DNA of 64,000 bases, taken from the NCBI RefSeq assembly GCF_901709675.1, contig NC_051108.1:3568631-3632630 (forward strand), read 5' to 3'. This document shows positions 27,736-41,261 of this stretch, piece after piece. This DNA is from Syngnathus acus. Lineage: Eukaryota > Chordata > Actinopteri > Syngnathiformes > Syngnathidae. The notes beneath the pieces were generated by a model that worked only from the letters and a program-made list of their open reading frames with translations, did not search any database and was not told the origin of the DNA. The translations under genes were made by a program, and so were the position numbers. Position 1 is the stretch's first letter. The number at the start of each line of letters is the position of its first letter.

Positions 27736-28719
27736 GTTTCTCTGCTTAAAATGAGCTCTTGTCTAAGTAGCTGCTCATCAGCAAAGTCAAGATCAGAGTC
27801 TGTTTGCTGTGTTTTTATCTCGCTCGATGGTTGATGGACATTGGATTTACCCACAGACGTAAACATGACGCAGAGTCCAGGTTTGCAACAGGAGGGAAAG
27901 ATCAGTTCCTGCTTGTTTTGTAAAATACTTTGGTGACGTCCTCTGTTGCAATTATTATTGTAAATTGGTTTCCAAATATGACTTCTGCGCAGCCAGCGTG
28001 GGTTCAGTTTCCACTCAGTGATGATGTCAATGTGAAATCTCTGTGCCCTTACATTGACCAGGGTGTAGTTTGCCTTTTGCCAAAAATAGGCTCTAGCACA
28101 CCCTCAATTGAGATATTAAAGTAAAAATATTATAATTCCCCATTTCCATTGTTTGCCCTGCTTGACCAAATCCACAGGAAATGTACAGGTATGATTTAAT
28201 TTATACCGGTACAACTCACTATAGTGCAGTTCCGGCTGGAAAAAAAAAAAAAAAAGCAGTGCTTATGGACTTTGGATGGAAGAAAAACAACACAAAATTG
28301 AGTAATGTCGAAAAACTCTCCACTTCGTACTATATAGGAATGCTTACTGGACAATGTAAGTATTTTAATCTTCCTAAATCATTGCAAAGTGACTTTCTGG
28401 GATGTGTTTGTGTGCCATTTGATCACACATTGCTGGTAAATGTCACAACGATTGGACAATGGAAGTCAAAAGGACACTTGCAACATCCAGTCCTCCCCCA
28501 AGGCCACCTTCAATCTCAATAAATAGTGGTTAGAATTTCCGCCCCACACTTCTGCAATTCAGGGTTCCAATCTTAGACTTCCTGTGTAATCTGTTTTCAA
28601 AGTTATCTTGAGTTTGAAGTAGGTGTGAATTGGTTAGAAAGGGAATCCTTATAATGGGAGGGAACATGGCGCAAAGAGGAGTGACTTTCTTTCAAAAAAT
28701 GCTTCTGTACAGTCAGTCA

Positions 28720-28966
28720 GCGGTCACCGGTACAGGCGGGCTGGCATGCAGGCAGCCGCCACGGAGGCTGCACAAACATGGCTCGCTACCACGGAAATAT
28801 AAACCTGGACGCCATCGACATGTCTTAAACATAACTTGAGGCAAGAAGAAACGACGAGGGGGCAAGCGAAGGCTGAGAAACGCAAGAAAAGCAGCCTAGA
28901 AGTTGACTCAACGAGAGCCTCACGTTTGTGTGTAGATGACGTAAACCCCGCTGCTAATACCTGTCG
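28720..28966 (+). promoter_or_regulatory. dtnb: Candidate dtnb 5' non-coding exon and promoter
   Basis: This segment is GC- and CpG-richer than its surroundings, contains a CRE-like GATGACGTAA at about 28936-28945, and ends at CTGTCG|GTGAGC (after 28966), a strong donor. It lies upstream of the dtnb start-codon exon, which begins with a CAG acceptor one base before the ATG, so an upstream 5'UTR exon must exist. Assignment to dtnb is inference. Confidence 0.35.
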
Positions 28967-31900
28967 GTGAGCATAACCTTTCATTTTAATTCTTTATTTG
29001 ACATTTTAGCCGTCTAAATATCGCATAATTCAACACCTGACTGTTTTATTTGCAACGATCTTTGTTTGTGGGGGGGTGAGCAACTTTTCGTCAACATGGC
29101 CGCCCACGTCACCGCTACAAACGTAACCAGATTACAGTAATTTTAAATATTTTTTAATTTGAGGGTTGCCCAGATTGTATCTTGAAAAAGTTGTGCATAG
29201 CGGCGACCCTCCCTTCCTTTTTGTGTGATGATTACTTGAGAGTCGTGCAAACTTTTTTTTAAATCAGGACTTCGCTATAGTTAGTTTTCTATTTTACCTT
29301 ACTGGGTTCGCCTATCATATGACGTACTTGTACAGCAGTTATTATAGGATTAAAAAAACATCGGTGTCCATTTCCTAAAATCCGGATGATCCTCAGCTTC
29401 TGTATGCCAAGTATGATATTTTTAAATGAGTGGAAGTGTGTATTTAGTCAATTGGCGATCCAAGGAAAACCCATTCATGCCTTCCTGCGCATCAGTAACT
29501 TACTGTAAAGATATTTTAATGCTGTTTATCATGAACTAGTTTAGTCAAATCAAGTTTATTTATATTGCCTAGGAACCGCACATTCAGTTCCGATTTCTTG
29601 GCGTTCCCTTTCTGTCTTGTTGTCACTCTCAAGTCTCAACATCTGATGTTTTGACTTTCCTTCCTTCCGGTTTATAAAGAACATGTACCACCACTGCTTA
29701 AAGTTTCATTTTAGTGTACAATAGAACCTAATTTTCTCTCATGTTCTTGTCATACCACTTATTTAAACCCCTCCCTCTTTTGGAATAAGAGTCACTAAAA
29801 AGCAAAATGTCAAAATATTTATTAGACTTGTAAAAAGCTAACTAGATGTACCACTATGTTTCATTCAGATGTTTTTGCCTCTAGTGTTGTGGCAACAGTG
29901 CCAATGTTTTTGTGTAATTAACTCCAGGCACCTTGCAGAAGAGTTTATTGCTGTTATGAGTTATGAAAGCACACATTTTAAAACATTTGATTCACAATAT
30001 GACACACACATCAAAAAACAGTTGATGTCTATTAAGTGGCAAACTCCTGTCGTGATACAAAGTGGAGGCCTTTGGAAAAATGTAGTTCAGCTTTGGCTGT
30101 GCAGTGCTATTTGAACATTGAGACATATCAGATTTACTCCAAATCACTCGTTTGAATTACATATTTGAGTTTCAGGGCCTGTGACGTACGCAATGTGGTT
30201 AAATTTTCCTTCTTGCTCATACAAAAGTGGCTTTTCAGAGTACCAACTTGTCATGTAATAAGAAGCTTCGATGAGAGCCCTCCAGCACATTTTGGGGAAA
30301 TTCACATTTTTCCATGAGAGTCAGAGACCATACTTAAATTACCAGTCCATTCCATTACATTTATTATTCACCATATTGGTGCACAACAATCTCACTGCTA
30401 ATCCTCGGAATAAATAACGGCACGCTAGCTGTTTCGCATGCGTTACATGAGATGTGTTGCTGTTTTTACCTGCCTGCTGATGCGCTATAGGCCACACTGG
30501 GTCAGTCTCAATGGCAGCACAGGGGTCAAAGGACAGGAGTAAGATTTATACATAATGACTCATTTGGACAACATTTAAAATGATGTCACTCGGGCAGTTC
30601 CACTAATCCCACTTTAAATCCTCCAAATTGGGTATTTGACTGAATTGCTGTTGTAAGTGCCACAGAGCAACACAACTTTAAAATGTCCATCAAGAGCACC
30701 TCAAAGTGTGAATGGACATCCTGGTTTCTCAATTTGCTGAAACCTTGACATGTCTGGAAGGATTTGTGGCGTAAGTCAGTAGTAAAGAAAAGCAATACTG
30801 TAGCTCGCATGGGTATTTCTGTAACGTCTGTCCAGAGTTATTCTCACTGCATGCGCATCATGCATAACGCATGCACACACAGTTTGAGACCTGTCAGGCT
30901 AGGCATGAGAATACAGAGCAGCTGCAAATGGCTCTGTGCTATGTGATGCCTGCGTGGGCCTGTGTGCTGTCCAAAGGGCGGTAAACACCCTCTTACCCCT
31001 TTTTAGTATGCCTCCGCCTGCCTGATGCCCTCTTTCTTGATTTTTGAATCTTCCAACTTCTTCCGTGGGATTCATCTTCAAACTGTTTTTGGGCTGCCAA
31101 TCCGGTAGTTTATGGTTTATGCTGAGCACCAGCGCAAAAAGGTGTGTATGTGAGTGTTTTTGTCAGGCGTTATGTTACGGTGGCACAGGTGTACTGGTTG
31201 GGTGGTCGGTCTTGATAAAACACACTTTCAGATACAGCCTTTTCAAAAATGGTATTCCAGGGTCAACCTTTTCTCATGATCAAATATGTAAGCAAAAAGT
31301 GGTATGTGATATTTTACCTACCTTTTGGATTGTCAGCTGTCCATGTGCTAATTTAGAATAAGTGGCTAACAAGACATGCTAACATTAAGAACAAATGTCA
31401 TTTTAGTTCGACAGCTGCGTGAGGCTGGAATTATTCTAAGTAACGGTGTAACCTTCTTGTGCTTGTACAGTACGTGTCAAGAGGACTTCAACAGACACGT
31501 TTCGTTATGACTGTTGCCCATTGTATGCCCATTCACATTGTTGGATTTACTAGAGTATCTCTCTGCCTTTTGTTGTTATTTCAGATGACAAAAATGAGCC
31601 GGGTTGAGTCTACATTCTTGAGGTTTCCATTCACTCAAGAAGTCATTGGTGCAGCTGTCAGAATTATCTAGCATATAAATATACAGCAAGGGCAGACTAC
31701 ATAACATTGGTAATGCCTGAGGATGATTGTATATTGAGAAAATGTTTCACTTCTTTGTTGCCGGAGGCTTGCTGACGACTGCAATTGAGTTTGTTGCAGC
31801 TTCAGCATCGGGACAAATTGTTGCGCACTTAAAAATAACAAGGTCACAAAGCTTGTGCTGTAAAATGAAACAGTAGGTTATCATCCTGCTGCTATGCCAT

Positions 31901-33369
31901 TAAGTTTTTTTTTTTTTTTTTTAATTCAGCAGTTGGCAGGTTCTTTAATGGCAATAGACTGTACTGCTATGTGTGTGATTGTGTGTGTGCCTATGTAATT
32001 GTCTGATAGCTTTTTAAAATGCCATTTTCTTCTGTCTGTCTCTTTCTTAGACATTTTTGAGGTTCCCCTTGCCAAGTGTGAACCCCCCCCTGACACAGAG
32101 AGGTATGACCATATGCACTCGTGTCACATAAGCCATATTTCCTTCAAGTGGTAGAGTTGAGTCTCGCCCACTGTGTTTCCACAGCAGGATATTTTTTTTA
32201 TGATAAAGTGGTGTGACTACTTTAACAACGTTATCCACACAATCCAATAGTTACGTGCGATACTGAATGAAGCCAGACGTGCTTGGGAGAACTGTGGTTT
32301 GGATTAGTACTCACCAAACATCAGTTACCCCAAGTGTATTTGTTTATTCAGAGCTCAGCAAATGTTAAGTATCATAAAACACTGGTGCAAAAAAAAAAAA
32401 AAAAAGTGCATTAAGGCCCACACAAACTCAGAAGAGCAACACACATGCTGTCAACTTTAAATGTCAAAGGTTCCTTTCCATTTGCGCTCTACTCTCTATA
32501 GGCATCGGTCCCATTGCCTTTTAGAGGTTCCTCTCAGGATACATTCACAGCTCTCAACCTATTTGTGGTCACTGCTCATAAACCAAGAATACATTTTATG
32601 TAGTGGAGAAAGTTTTACTGTTATGTGAAAATAAAGCCATTACATTTCCATTTTGTCAAAATATATTTTTGAATAGTAGAAGTACAGCAACAACAAAAAT
32701 TGGTTCCCAAATTAAAGGATGAATCAAGTTTTTGTTTAATTTGTCCAAATTCTTTCCATTTCGCTTTTCAACAATAAATATTTAGTTAATTGGATTTAGA
32801 CCGAGATAAACTCTTCTGAATGAAGAGACAGAGTTTCCACAGTCACACCCCAAAGACATTGCCAAAAGTCTTCCATAAGAGGGAGTGGGAGCGATATTAC
32901 AGCTGCAATGGGCGGACGAAGATATTTCCTTACATTTTTACTTCCTGTAAGTGTATTTTGTTTCATATAAAATGTCTTTCTGAGATGTTGTGGATCTGTG
33001 GCCATTTTCCTCCCAGTAGCGACAACGCTATTCCTGTCCTGACCTAGTTGGGAGTAATAGCGGCAAGGACAATTATGTCAAAGAAGGTTTCAAGCGTCCA
33101 CATCTCAAATGGGAAGCAGACTTTGCACCACGAAGATCTTAAATGTTGGTGTCACAGATACATTTGCGCAGCGTACCTCAGTTGATAATAGCAGTACACT
33201 CACCGTGAGAGTGGGAGAAGTGGCCAGCTCGAGAGAGTCGTCATCTCTTAGTGAGAGATGGTTCCTAACAGCTGCTGCACTCAATGCTATGAGTTTTTAA
33301 TATACTGTAATTATTTTATTACTTACTGTATAATTTTAAGATGAGATAGTCGGGAGCCAGAAAAAAAAG

Positions 33370-33483
33370 ATTCCATAAAAAATGAGTGAGATTTTTGGGG
33401 GTTTCTAATGCCCAAAATATTTGCTTATTCCATAAAAAATGAGTGAGATTTTTTGGGGTTTCTAATGCCCAAAATATTTGCTT
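33370..33483. repeat. 57-bp tandem duplication (two copies)
   Basis: Copy 1 (33370-33426) and copy 2 (33427-33483) both begin ATTCCATAAAAAATGAGTGA and end CCCAAAATATTTGCTT. The copies are almost identical; the visible difference is in the T/G run in the middle (ATTTTTGGGGG versus ATTTTTTGGGG). They lie in the non-coding interval upstream of dtnb. Confidence 0.93.
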
Positions 33484-34119
33484 ATTCTACAAAAATAAAT
33501 ATTTACGTCAATTATTCCACCACTGTTCACTAAAGAGGATCCCTTGGACCTTTGAACGAGTTACACGTGTACTTGACTAACTAGGATTAAGAAGTATGTG
33601 TGTTTGTGGGTTGACTGAAAGGAGGAATCCTTTTTTTTTGTCTGTTTGAAGGCATGAGGCCTCCTGGGAAATGTTCAAATCCTCTCTGGAATGTGTATAG
33701 GGAGTGGTGGGTGAATGGGGTGTGGCCTAGCCTGTCACTATATTTATTCAAGGAATGCCAATATTTGTGTGTATTTCAGGTTTATGGGAGAGTGTATCCA
33801 TTTTGTTTGCATTTCCTTTTTCCCTTCCATACAGATTTTCTGTAAATGCCAACAATAGATTTGATGTCTTGGAGTCAATGTTTGAACGTTTTAGAATTTT
33901 GTTGCCACTTGAATTACATCCTTCCAAATGCCACTTAATCACAATTTATAACAACCATGGACAAACGCTGTGAAATATTCATCAGGATATTTTCCCTAGT
34001 AGAATACTAAGTAGCAGGTTTACAGATTAAACCTGTTTCTGACTGTTTAGTCCTCCAGCAAAAATTAAACAACTCAAAGTGACTGCTAAGCGTATCCCTG
34101 GTCATTTCTTTGATGCAGG

Positions 34120-37100
34120 ATGGTGATGGAGGAGAGGGGCCGGACAGAGAGAAGGAGGGGAGATCCACCGGCCACGGAAGCAGCCAGAAGGCAGATCCTG
34201 GTGGAGCTTGGTGAGTGCATTGTTTGCTTTTTTTTCAACAAAGTGACTGGCATGAGCTTTCTTGAAATGTCTTTTCTGTGTTACAGCGGATCAGGACTTT
34301 GACGCCATTTGTCTCTCGACATATCGAACAGCCTGCAAGCTGAGATTCATACAGAAGAGATGTAACTGTAAGTCTGAAAGTAAAAAGGACATTCCGTAAC
34401 TATTGGTGAAACTCTCTTTTCCTTTCGCAGTGCATCTCATCGACATATACAACGTGATTGAAGCAGTGCGTGACGCTGGTCTGAATGCAGTGGAATTGAA
34501 TACTGGCATATCTGTGACCAGGTTGGAGAACCTGGTGTCATCACTTTTCAACCAGCTCAGCAAGCGCCTGCCTACCACACACCCAATTAAGCCACGAGAG
34601 AGTACTGTCCTGTTTGTTGATTTCATACTAGCCGCCATTGAGAGGTAAATGAGGAAAAACAAAGGAACTCCACATTCTATAAAAATGACAAATACTTCAT
34701 CAGACGCTACATATCTCGTTTCAGCGAACCAGAGAGCCGGCTGACAGTGTTCTCAATAAAGGCAATTCTGGCTGTGCTATGTGGAGGGAACTTAGTGGAC
34801 AAACTCCGCTGTAAGTAACAGCAGATACTGTCCTGACTAGAGATGGATGTTTTAAAATCATTATGTGCAACAATTAAAAAAAAAAAAAAAAAAGTTATTG
34901 TCTGTACAGTAGCCAGTTAGGGAAAAGTCTCATTTTTATAGATATTTTTGGCACATTATTATACTATCACTTTGCTTTCAATAGTTGCTAAAGCTGTACT
35001 GCAATTTCCTGTCTCATAATGAAAATTCATTGCACACTTTATACTTAAGTGCCACCTTGTGGAGAATATATGTTACTGCTGCTGTCAACTTAATCTATCT
35101 GTATGTGCAGATGTGTTTTCTCAGGTCTCAGACTCCAGCGGTGTGATGGTCCCGTCCAAATTTGACCATTTTCTGTTAGAAGCCCTCAAGTTGCCATCAG
35201 CTGTGCATGAAGGGCCGTCCTTTGGCTACACAAACAACATGGTCCGCTCCTGCTTCCCACAACAGGTCAGAAAACTGTTTCATAGTGTTACAGATAATTA
35301 CTCTAAATTGGTTTCTCATTGCAAATTAAACTGTTCGTTTATGCGAGATGCTTGTCTTTCTGAAGAGTTTATTTCTCATTGTTGTTGTAGAAGAGGGTGA
35401 TGCTCAACATGTTCCTGGACATTGTATCTGACCCTCCTCCTTGTCTTGTGTGGCTGCCCCTCATGCATCGCCTTGCCAATGTGGAAAATGGTAGCTACAA
35501 ATACACACGTACATTCATACGCTGACATTAAAGGTGATTGTTTCCGTCAGAATGTTTAACTCTGTTTCATTTCTCTTTCACTTTTAGTCTACCATCCCGT
35601 CTCATGTTCGTACTGTCGTAGCAACGGTATGACCGGCTTCCGCTATCGCTGTCTCCGTTGCCGAGGGTACCAACTCTGCCAAAATTGCTTCTGGCGTGGC
35701 AATGTCAACGGCTCTCATAGCAACCAGCATCAGATGAAAGAGCACTCATCCTGGGTGAGTCATGACAGTTTAAAATGGAAAAGAAGACAAATAATCATAT
35801 AAGCACTAGGGGCAAAATATCCACATATATTAACTGACTCAGGAACATGGATGAATACAAAACACCTTCAGGTTTTGATCACATACTGTATTTGGTTTGT
35901 CTTAATGCAGAAGTCGCCAGCGACCAAGCTGGGCCGAGCCCTGGGCAAAACTCTGGGTTGTGTATCGTCCAGGGAACCCTCCCACCCAGTTTACCCAGAA
36001 GAACCTGAGAGGACCCTAAATCTCGCAAATATAGTGTACGACCCCCCCCCCCCCCCCCCCTCCCACTCACACACACACTTCACTGTCAAAGTTCCACATT
36101 AAAAACATTTTTCGGCTATTAGGCGTGTGAATGCATTTCCTCGATTTACCGTGGGTCTTTTTTTTTTAAACAGACATGATAATAATCTCTCAGAATGTTC
36201 TGATGCCAGTGTAGTTCAACTTCCATCACCAGACAATTCCACACCATCGGCATAATCCTTATTGAGTAATTGAACCTGTCTCATTATGTTACTGAAGCTG
36301 GTCTTATTCCATTATTGTATCCACTCTGGAAGCACATAGAAACAATATTGCCTAAGTGAGACTTCAGTCTGGCTGTCAATAACTTGCAGTATAAAGGTTG
36401 GTTTTCATTGACAGTTGTAAATTATTCCTCAGGAGTCGACTTTTACCAACTTGTTATTTGGTATTACCCGTTACATATTCACAGAACATGCAGGTAGCTT
36501 TAGGGAAATAACAAATCCAGCCAGTCCTTTTGCGGCTCCGCCCCCTGTGGCCGCATTCACAGTCTTTGACTTTTCAAACATCAGCAGATGGGTTCATTGC
36601 ATGCCTCCCAGCATTGAGCTTTTAATCGGGCCAGCACAGAGGCGCTGTACTTAGCTGTGAGTATGCACATAGTGAAGTAGCATTAGGTCATTTTAGTTCT
36701 CAGTTTTTGTCTTTTTCACCCTTTCACTTTAGTTGCTTATCGCTTTGTCTTTCTTTTTGTACCCCTTGTGATCTTTACTCCGTCTGTGTTTGCTCTGGCC
36801 GGAATGATTCACCATTGCATGACTACACCGAAGCGTGTGAATGTGTGTCAGAATGCAAGCTTCAAATGTGGCTCTGTTCTTTAATAAGTCGATGCTATAA
36901 ACTTCAGCCTGTGTTTGTATCGTTGATATAAGTCGTCATTGTGTTTGCTATGTATGTGCAGCCCTGCTCAACCTATTGGGAATCCAAGTCCGGCCATGCT
37001 GCTGTCTTCATCAGCACCAGAGTCCTCCAAGAGGTAATGTTAGTTCAAATACCAGTGTAGCATTTGCAGTTGGTGCATGAGTTTAGATGTCTCATATTGC

Positions 37101-40100
37101 TTGACATGAGAATTACAGTCATGCTGAAACATAAAAAGTTCGACCAAAGTAGCCATCTGAGTGTCCCAAGACTTTTGCCCATGCTTACTTTGCTGTGTAT
37201 AACTTGTGTTAGCAGTTTGGCAGCAGCTCATCGCATGAATGAGGAACACGCTTTGATCGCCGCTTATGTGAATCGCCTCCAAAGCAGCCCACGGTGAGAG
37301 GCTGCAGGGATACAGTAGGGCAGGACTTGAAGAGCGAGTCACTTGGCTGAGTCACTCATTGGAATCCAAATATATGATTTTAGGTCATCATTCTTTTGTC
37401 AGTAAAGGTCAAACAAGAACTAATTATCAACAAGAAAACATAGTAAGGAAAAAAGACAAGAAGTCAGTTTGTTTTCAGTGCTGTTGAGCACTGCGACAAC
37501 AATCAGCCTTTTAGGGAATCGTTGGTGTGTCATGTGTTAGTTTGAAACATCTGCTACTTTAAATAGCAGTCAATTATTTTTTTTTCTACAGGATTTCACC
37601 CTGCAGTAGCTTTTTGTGCAAAAAACAAATTGACATGACAGTACATTGGTTAACCAGCCAAAGCAAAATGAATATGCACTAACAGAACTTGTTTGATTTT
37701 TAACACATTTGCCTTGGGTGGTTGTTGTTTAATTATTGACTAAAAAGGTTGCATGTTGGAAAGTGATGTTAAATTTCGAGTAAACATAATCTCTCTATTA
37801 GCAGCATACCCAGCCCCGGCAGGCAAGATGATGAACACAAACTTATCGCCCGCTACACTTCTCGATTGGCAGAGACTGAAAGCTCAGGGGTGAGCTCTCA
37901 TAAATTTGAATCATGCAGTGAATGCACACAACACTGGCAATCAATGTCGGTTCATCTTGTGTGTGTGTGTTTAGGTGATACCCACTCGAAGCATCAACTT
38001 TGATGTAAACAAACAGAAGAGGGAGCTCATCGCTCAGCTGGAATCCAAAAACAGGTAGGGAAGTGTAAAATCCCAGAGGTATTTATTTTCAATTGTATTA
38101 CTCATATTGGATTCATCAGCCCACATTTTCATTGGGCAATATATTCCATTTCCTTTTCCATCATCACTTAGCCATGATATAATAAATAGAAAAAAAAAAA
38201 AGTCCAGTTTTCTCCCCCTGCTTGGTCGGTCATGTCCAGTGTGCTTGATCGCCATGTTTGTTTCATTACACAGAGAGATTTTGGCAGAGATCAAGCGTCT
38301 CCGCTCAGAACATGATGCCGTGTGCCAGCCCAGTCCCGAAAAGGGCAGCACCAACCCGACTCTCTTGGCCGAGCTTCGCCTGCTCAGGTGAACACGCACT
38401 CTGAAACATGGTCCACAGACATACCAGGTTTCACGTATGCAAATAAGACCTACAGGTGGGTCCACATATAAGTTGCTGCAGTTTAATTCTAACGATGAAT
38501 TGTCAACATCGTGAGCCACAGTGTTTGACTGAGTCAGAAATGTGCAGTGAGGCTCTGCAGAACAGAGCGGGAGGCTTCATGGCAGATGGCAATGACAGAT
38601 GGATGTTTGGAAAAGCCGGGTGCAAAAAAAAAAAAAAAAATCATCCAACATGTTTTTGCTTTTCAATAATAACAACAAACCGAACAGGTGGGATTTGCTA
38701 TGTGAAACTGTTTTTTTTTCCAACTTTATGTACGCACATTGGCCCAATATAGTAAGTCGAGTAAGAGCTTCATCCAAATATAACTGATTATTATTGTGAT
38801 CTCTGAATGGAACCGAACAGAAAATATCAGCTATATCAGGAGCCACCTCTGTTAACACACGGAAAATGTGAAAACTATTCTGCCATGTCAATCTTTCGTG
38901 AATAAGACTTAATCAATCTGCTTCACCTTCCAAAGTGCGAATTGTAATTTGTCGCATTGCAGACAGAGGAAAGATGAGCTGGAGCAGAGGATGTCATCTC
39001 TGCAAGAGAGCAGGAGAGAACTGATGGTCCAGCTGGAGGGACTGATGAAGTTACTCAAGGTTACACACACACACACACACACTCATTTGAACTATGGCCT
39101 TTTATTAAGCGTGGCATTTAATCGCTTGTACTCTCGCGCGCACACACACATATCCCCTTATTTCCCCACATCTTTCTCCTAAGCTCTATGCTATTAATTA
39201 TGTCTCATTTTACTTCCTCTGGTTTCTCTTTAAGAGCCTTTCCTTTTCTGTCACTGCTCATGCCTGACTTCTCTCTTTTCACCCTTTTTCTCTCCTGCCC
39301 ATGCTCTGATCCTGTAGGATGAGGAACAGCGACAGGCAGTAAGTTTAACGCCACTTTTGATGGACTAAATCATTTGGGTTATGATTAAATACAAGACAGG
39401 TTGCGAAAATAACAACAGTTCCATGTTTCTTTTCAAATGTTATCTCATATTATTCATAAAGTATATTGATTAATCGTTGCAAATTTTTTCTTTTAGGCGC
39501 AGGCTGCGGGTTCCTCACATTCTTTTCCTTCCCGGCCGAGCCCTTCACCAGCCCGCTCAGTTGGTACCGCGTCTCCACAAATGTATTCAACCCAAGACTC
39601 CCTTGCTGGTGTGGGTGGAGATGTACAAGAGGCTTTTGCCCAAGGTAACATTGTGAAAATGATTTAATGCAGTTCGCGTTTTGGCCTACAGGGGAGGGAA
39701 GTGAGTGCACTTGAAGCCTCAAGAAACTTTCATTTGTATCCAACCCTCCAGACTGCTTCCCTGGCCCGGTTAGGTTCTGTTGCATCCGTCTAGTCGTTCT
39801 AACACAAACATTAAACGACACAAACATTCTCTAGGCTGCCCTACGTCCATATTGTACTGGTAGAAAGCCTTGACAAAAGGTGAAAAATATATGCCAGACG
39901 TTTTAGGCAAACTAGAATATAGTGAAAATGTTGCCTTAGTTACACACACACACAATTTAATTATATATATTAAAACACCTTATCAAATAATTATAAAGCT
40001 AAAGGTGGTCCGTTTCAAGTCATATATATTTGAAAGATATTCCCAGTTATTATTCTGTTGTTGAATGTCTTCAGGCCCCAGGAGAAATTTAAGGAATGAC

Positions 40101-41261
40101 CTTCTTGTAGCAGCTGACTCCATTACCAACACTGTGTCCTCACTGGTCAAAGAGCTTCATTCTGGTACACACACACGTCTGATTGTTTTGTGCTGCACAA
40201 CCATTTAGCCCTCTGAACCCAGTTTTCAGTTTGACTGTAATAATAGGAATGTTTTCTATGAGGTTCAACATAAGTCATGTTGATGTGTTTTGCTTTTGGT
40301 GGTTAGCTCATTTAAATTCTATGTGACTTTTCAATGTACTTATCTGTAAATAATATATCCCGCAGTAATCAATCCCCTCTGACTAAAAGAAATGTTTCTG
40401 CTGCAATACATATACATGCCTAAATTGAACATTTTTTTTCCAAGCAGATGAAGGTCGAGAGGAAGAGGAGAGATTGCTAAATGGAAAAGACAGAGGTAAT
40501 GCTGTAGGAAAATGTTGATTCTTTTTTGCTCACACCTTTACACCAAAAATGATTTCAAATCAACATAGTGTTGGAATTCAAACAAACTAAATTAAACACA
40601 ACTTTCAAGTCATTTTTAGCAGCTTCTCTAAATAGGAGACAAAGGCTGTTTGTGTCTTACAGTAGACTTCAGTCCTCACTGGAATACTGCCGCACAATGT
40701 GATTCACTACTACACTCTAAATTTGACTCATTTAGAATAAATGAGCTATTTTATGTATCGCCATGCACGAGTTATATTCCCGCCCTTTTCTCCGGATGCA
40801 TGTCTGATCACTTGCATCCACACAACTCAACTTTACAATCTTTTCCTTATGACTTTGCCTTGTACTTCATTAGTGTGCCGTCTCATTAGTCGGCCCTCTT
40901 TATGTGCCGGGCGTCAGCAAAGATGGAGCGTGCAGACCATTTCCTGGCGTACCCCCGGGTTTGGTGTAGTGTGAACACTCATGACCCTAATAACACTTTA
41001 ACATTCTGTATACTGGCAAAATGTCCAGCTCTATGTATTCCACATAGTTTGATGTTAATGAAGTAACCTTCATCTTGTCCACAAATTTTTTCTCATGAAA
41101 GAATCCAGCTGTGACCATACATCTGCATCTAGTTTTAGAACGCTGAGACCCATGTGGTTCTTATGAAGCCATGTGTGGTAGCAACATATTTTATCATGAC
41201 ACTGCTTTGTTGTTTTTTTGGTGTATTCTCATGAAGCATTCTTCTTCCTCCAGCAGGTTAA
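34120..41261 (+). CDS. dtnb: Dystrobrevin beta, dystrophin-associated scaffold
   Basis: Nineteen coding exons: 34120-34210, 34287-34367, 34431-34644, 34725-34810, 35111-35265, 35391-35490, 35588-35754, 35911-36035, 36962-37033, 37216-37293, 37802-37889, 37975-38054, 38274-38387, 38963-39059, 39318-39338, 39497-39644, 40075-40164, 40445-40495, 41257-41261. The total is 620 aa (human about 627). In order: EF-hand-like region ([20 protein letters not shown]), ZZ zinc finger ([16 protein letters not shown]...CQNCFWRG), syntrophin-binding region, then paired coiled coils ([30 protein letters not shown]) that bind dystrophin or utrophin. The end NGKDRG* is the usual DTNB terminus. Beta-dystrobrevin links the dystrophin complex to syntrophin and to kinesin cargo in brain, kidney and other non-muscle tissue. 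Exon 15 is only 21 nt. Three acceptors are NAGNAG. Confidence 0.95.
36042..36060 (+). repeat. dtnb: C19 homopolymer next to a dtnb splice donor
   Basis: An uninterrupted run of 19 cytosines starts seven bases into the intron that follows dtnb exon 8 (donor at 36036). The complementary strand is G19. Confidence 0.93.
39062..39080 (+). repeat. (CA)n microsatellite
   Basis: A short CA-repeat immediately after the splice donor of dtnb exon 14. A second ACACACAC stretch occurs near 39142-39150. Confidence 0.9.

Larger units (their letters stand above)
27736..34118. other. tlr5s upstream region and dtnb 5' intergenic/intronic sequence
   Basis: Six kilobases with no recognised coding gene. Human ASXL2 sits between KIF3C and DTNB, but I see no ASXL2-like exon here. 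A GC-richer patch at about 28720-28966 ends in a good GTGAGC donor and may be a non-coding dtnb first exon. A 57-bp tandem duplication occurs at 33370-33483. A teleost interspersed-repeat-like motif (AGTTTATTTATATTGCC) lies near 29552. The rest is AT-rich, with long A and T runs near 31905 and 32391. Confidence 0.4.

Noticed and set aside
28181-28522. 113-codon open frame upstream of dtnb
   Set aside because: Contains a poly-Lys stretch from an A run, no domain or splice context, and lies in AT-rich sequence.
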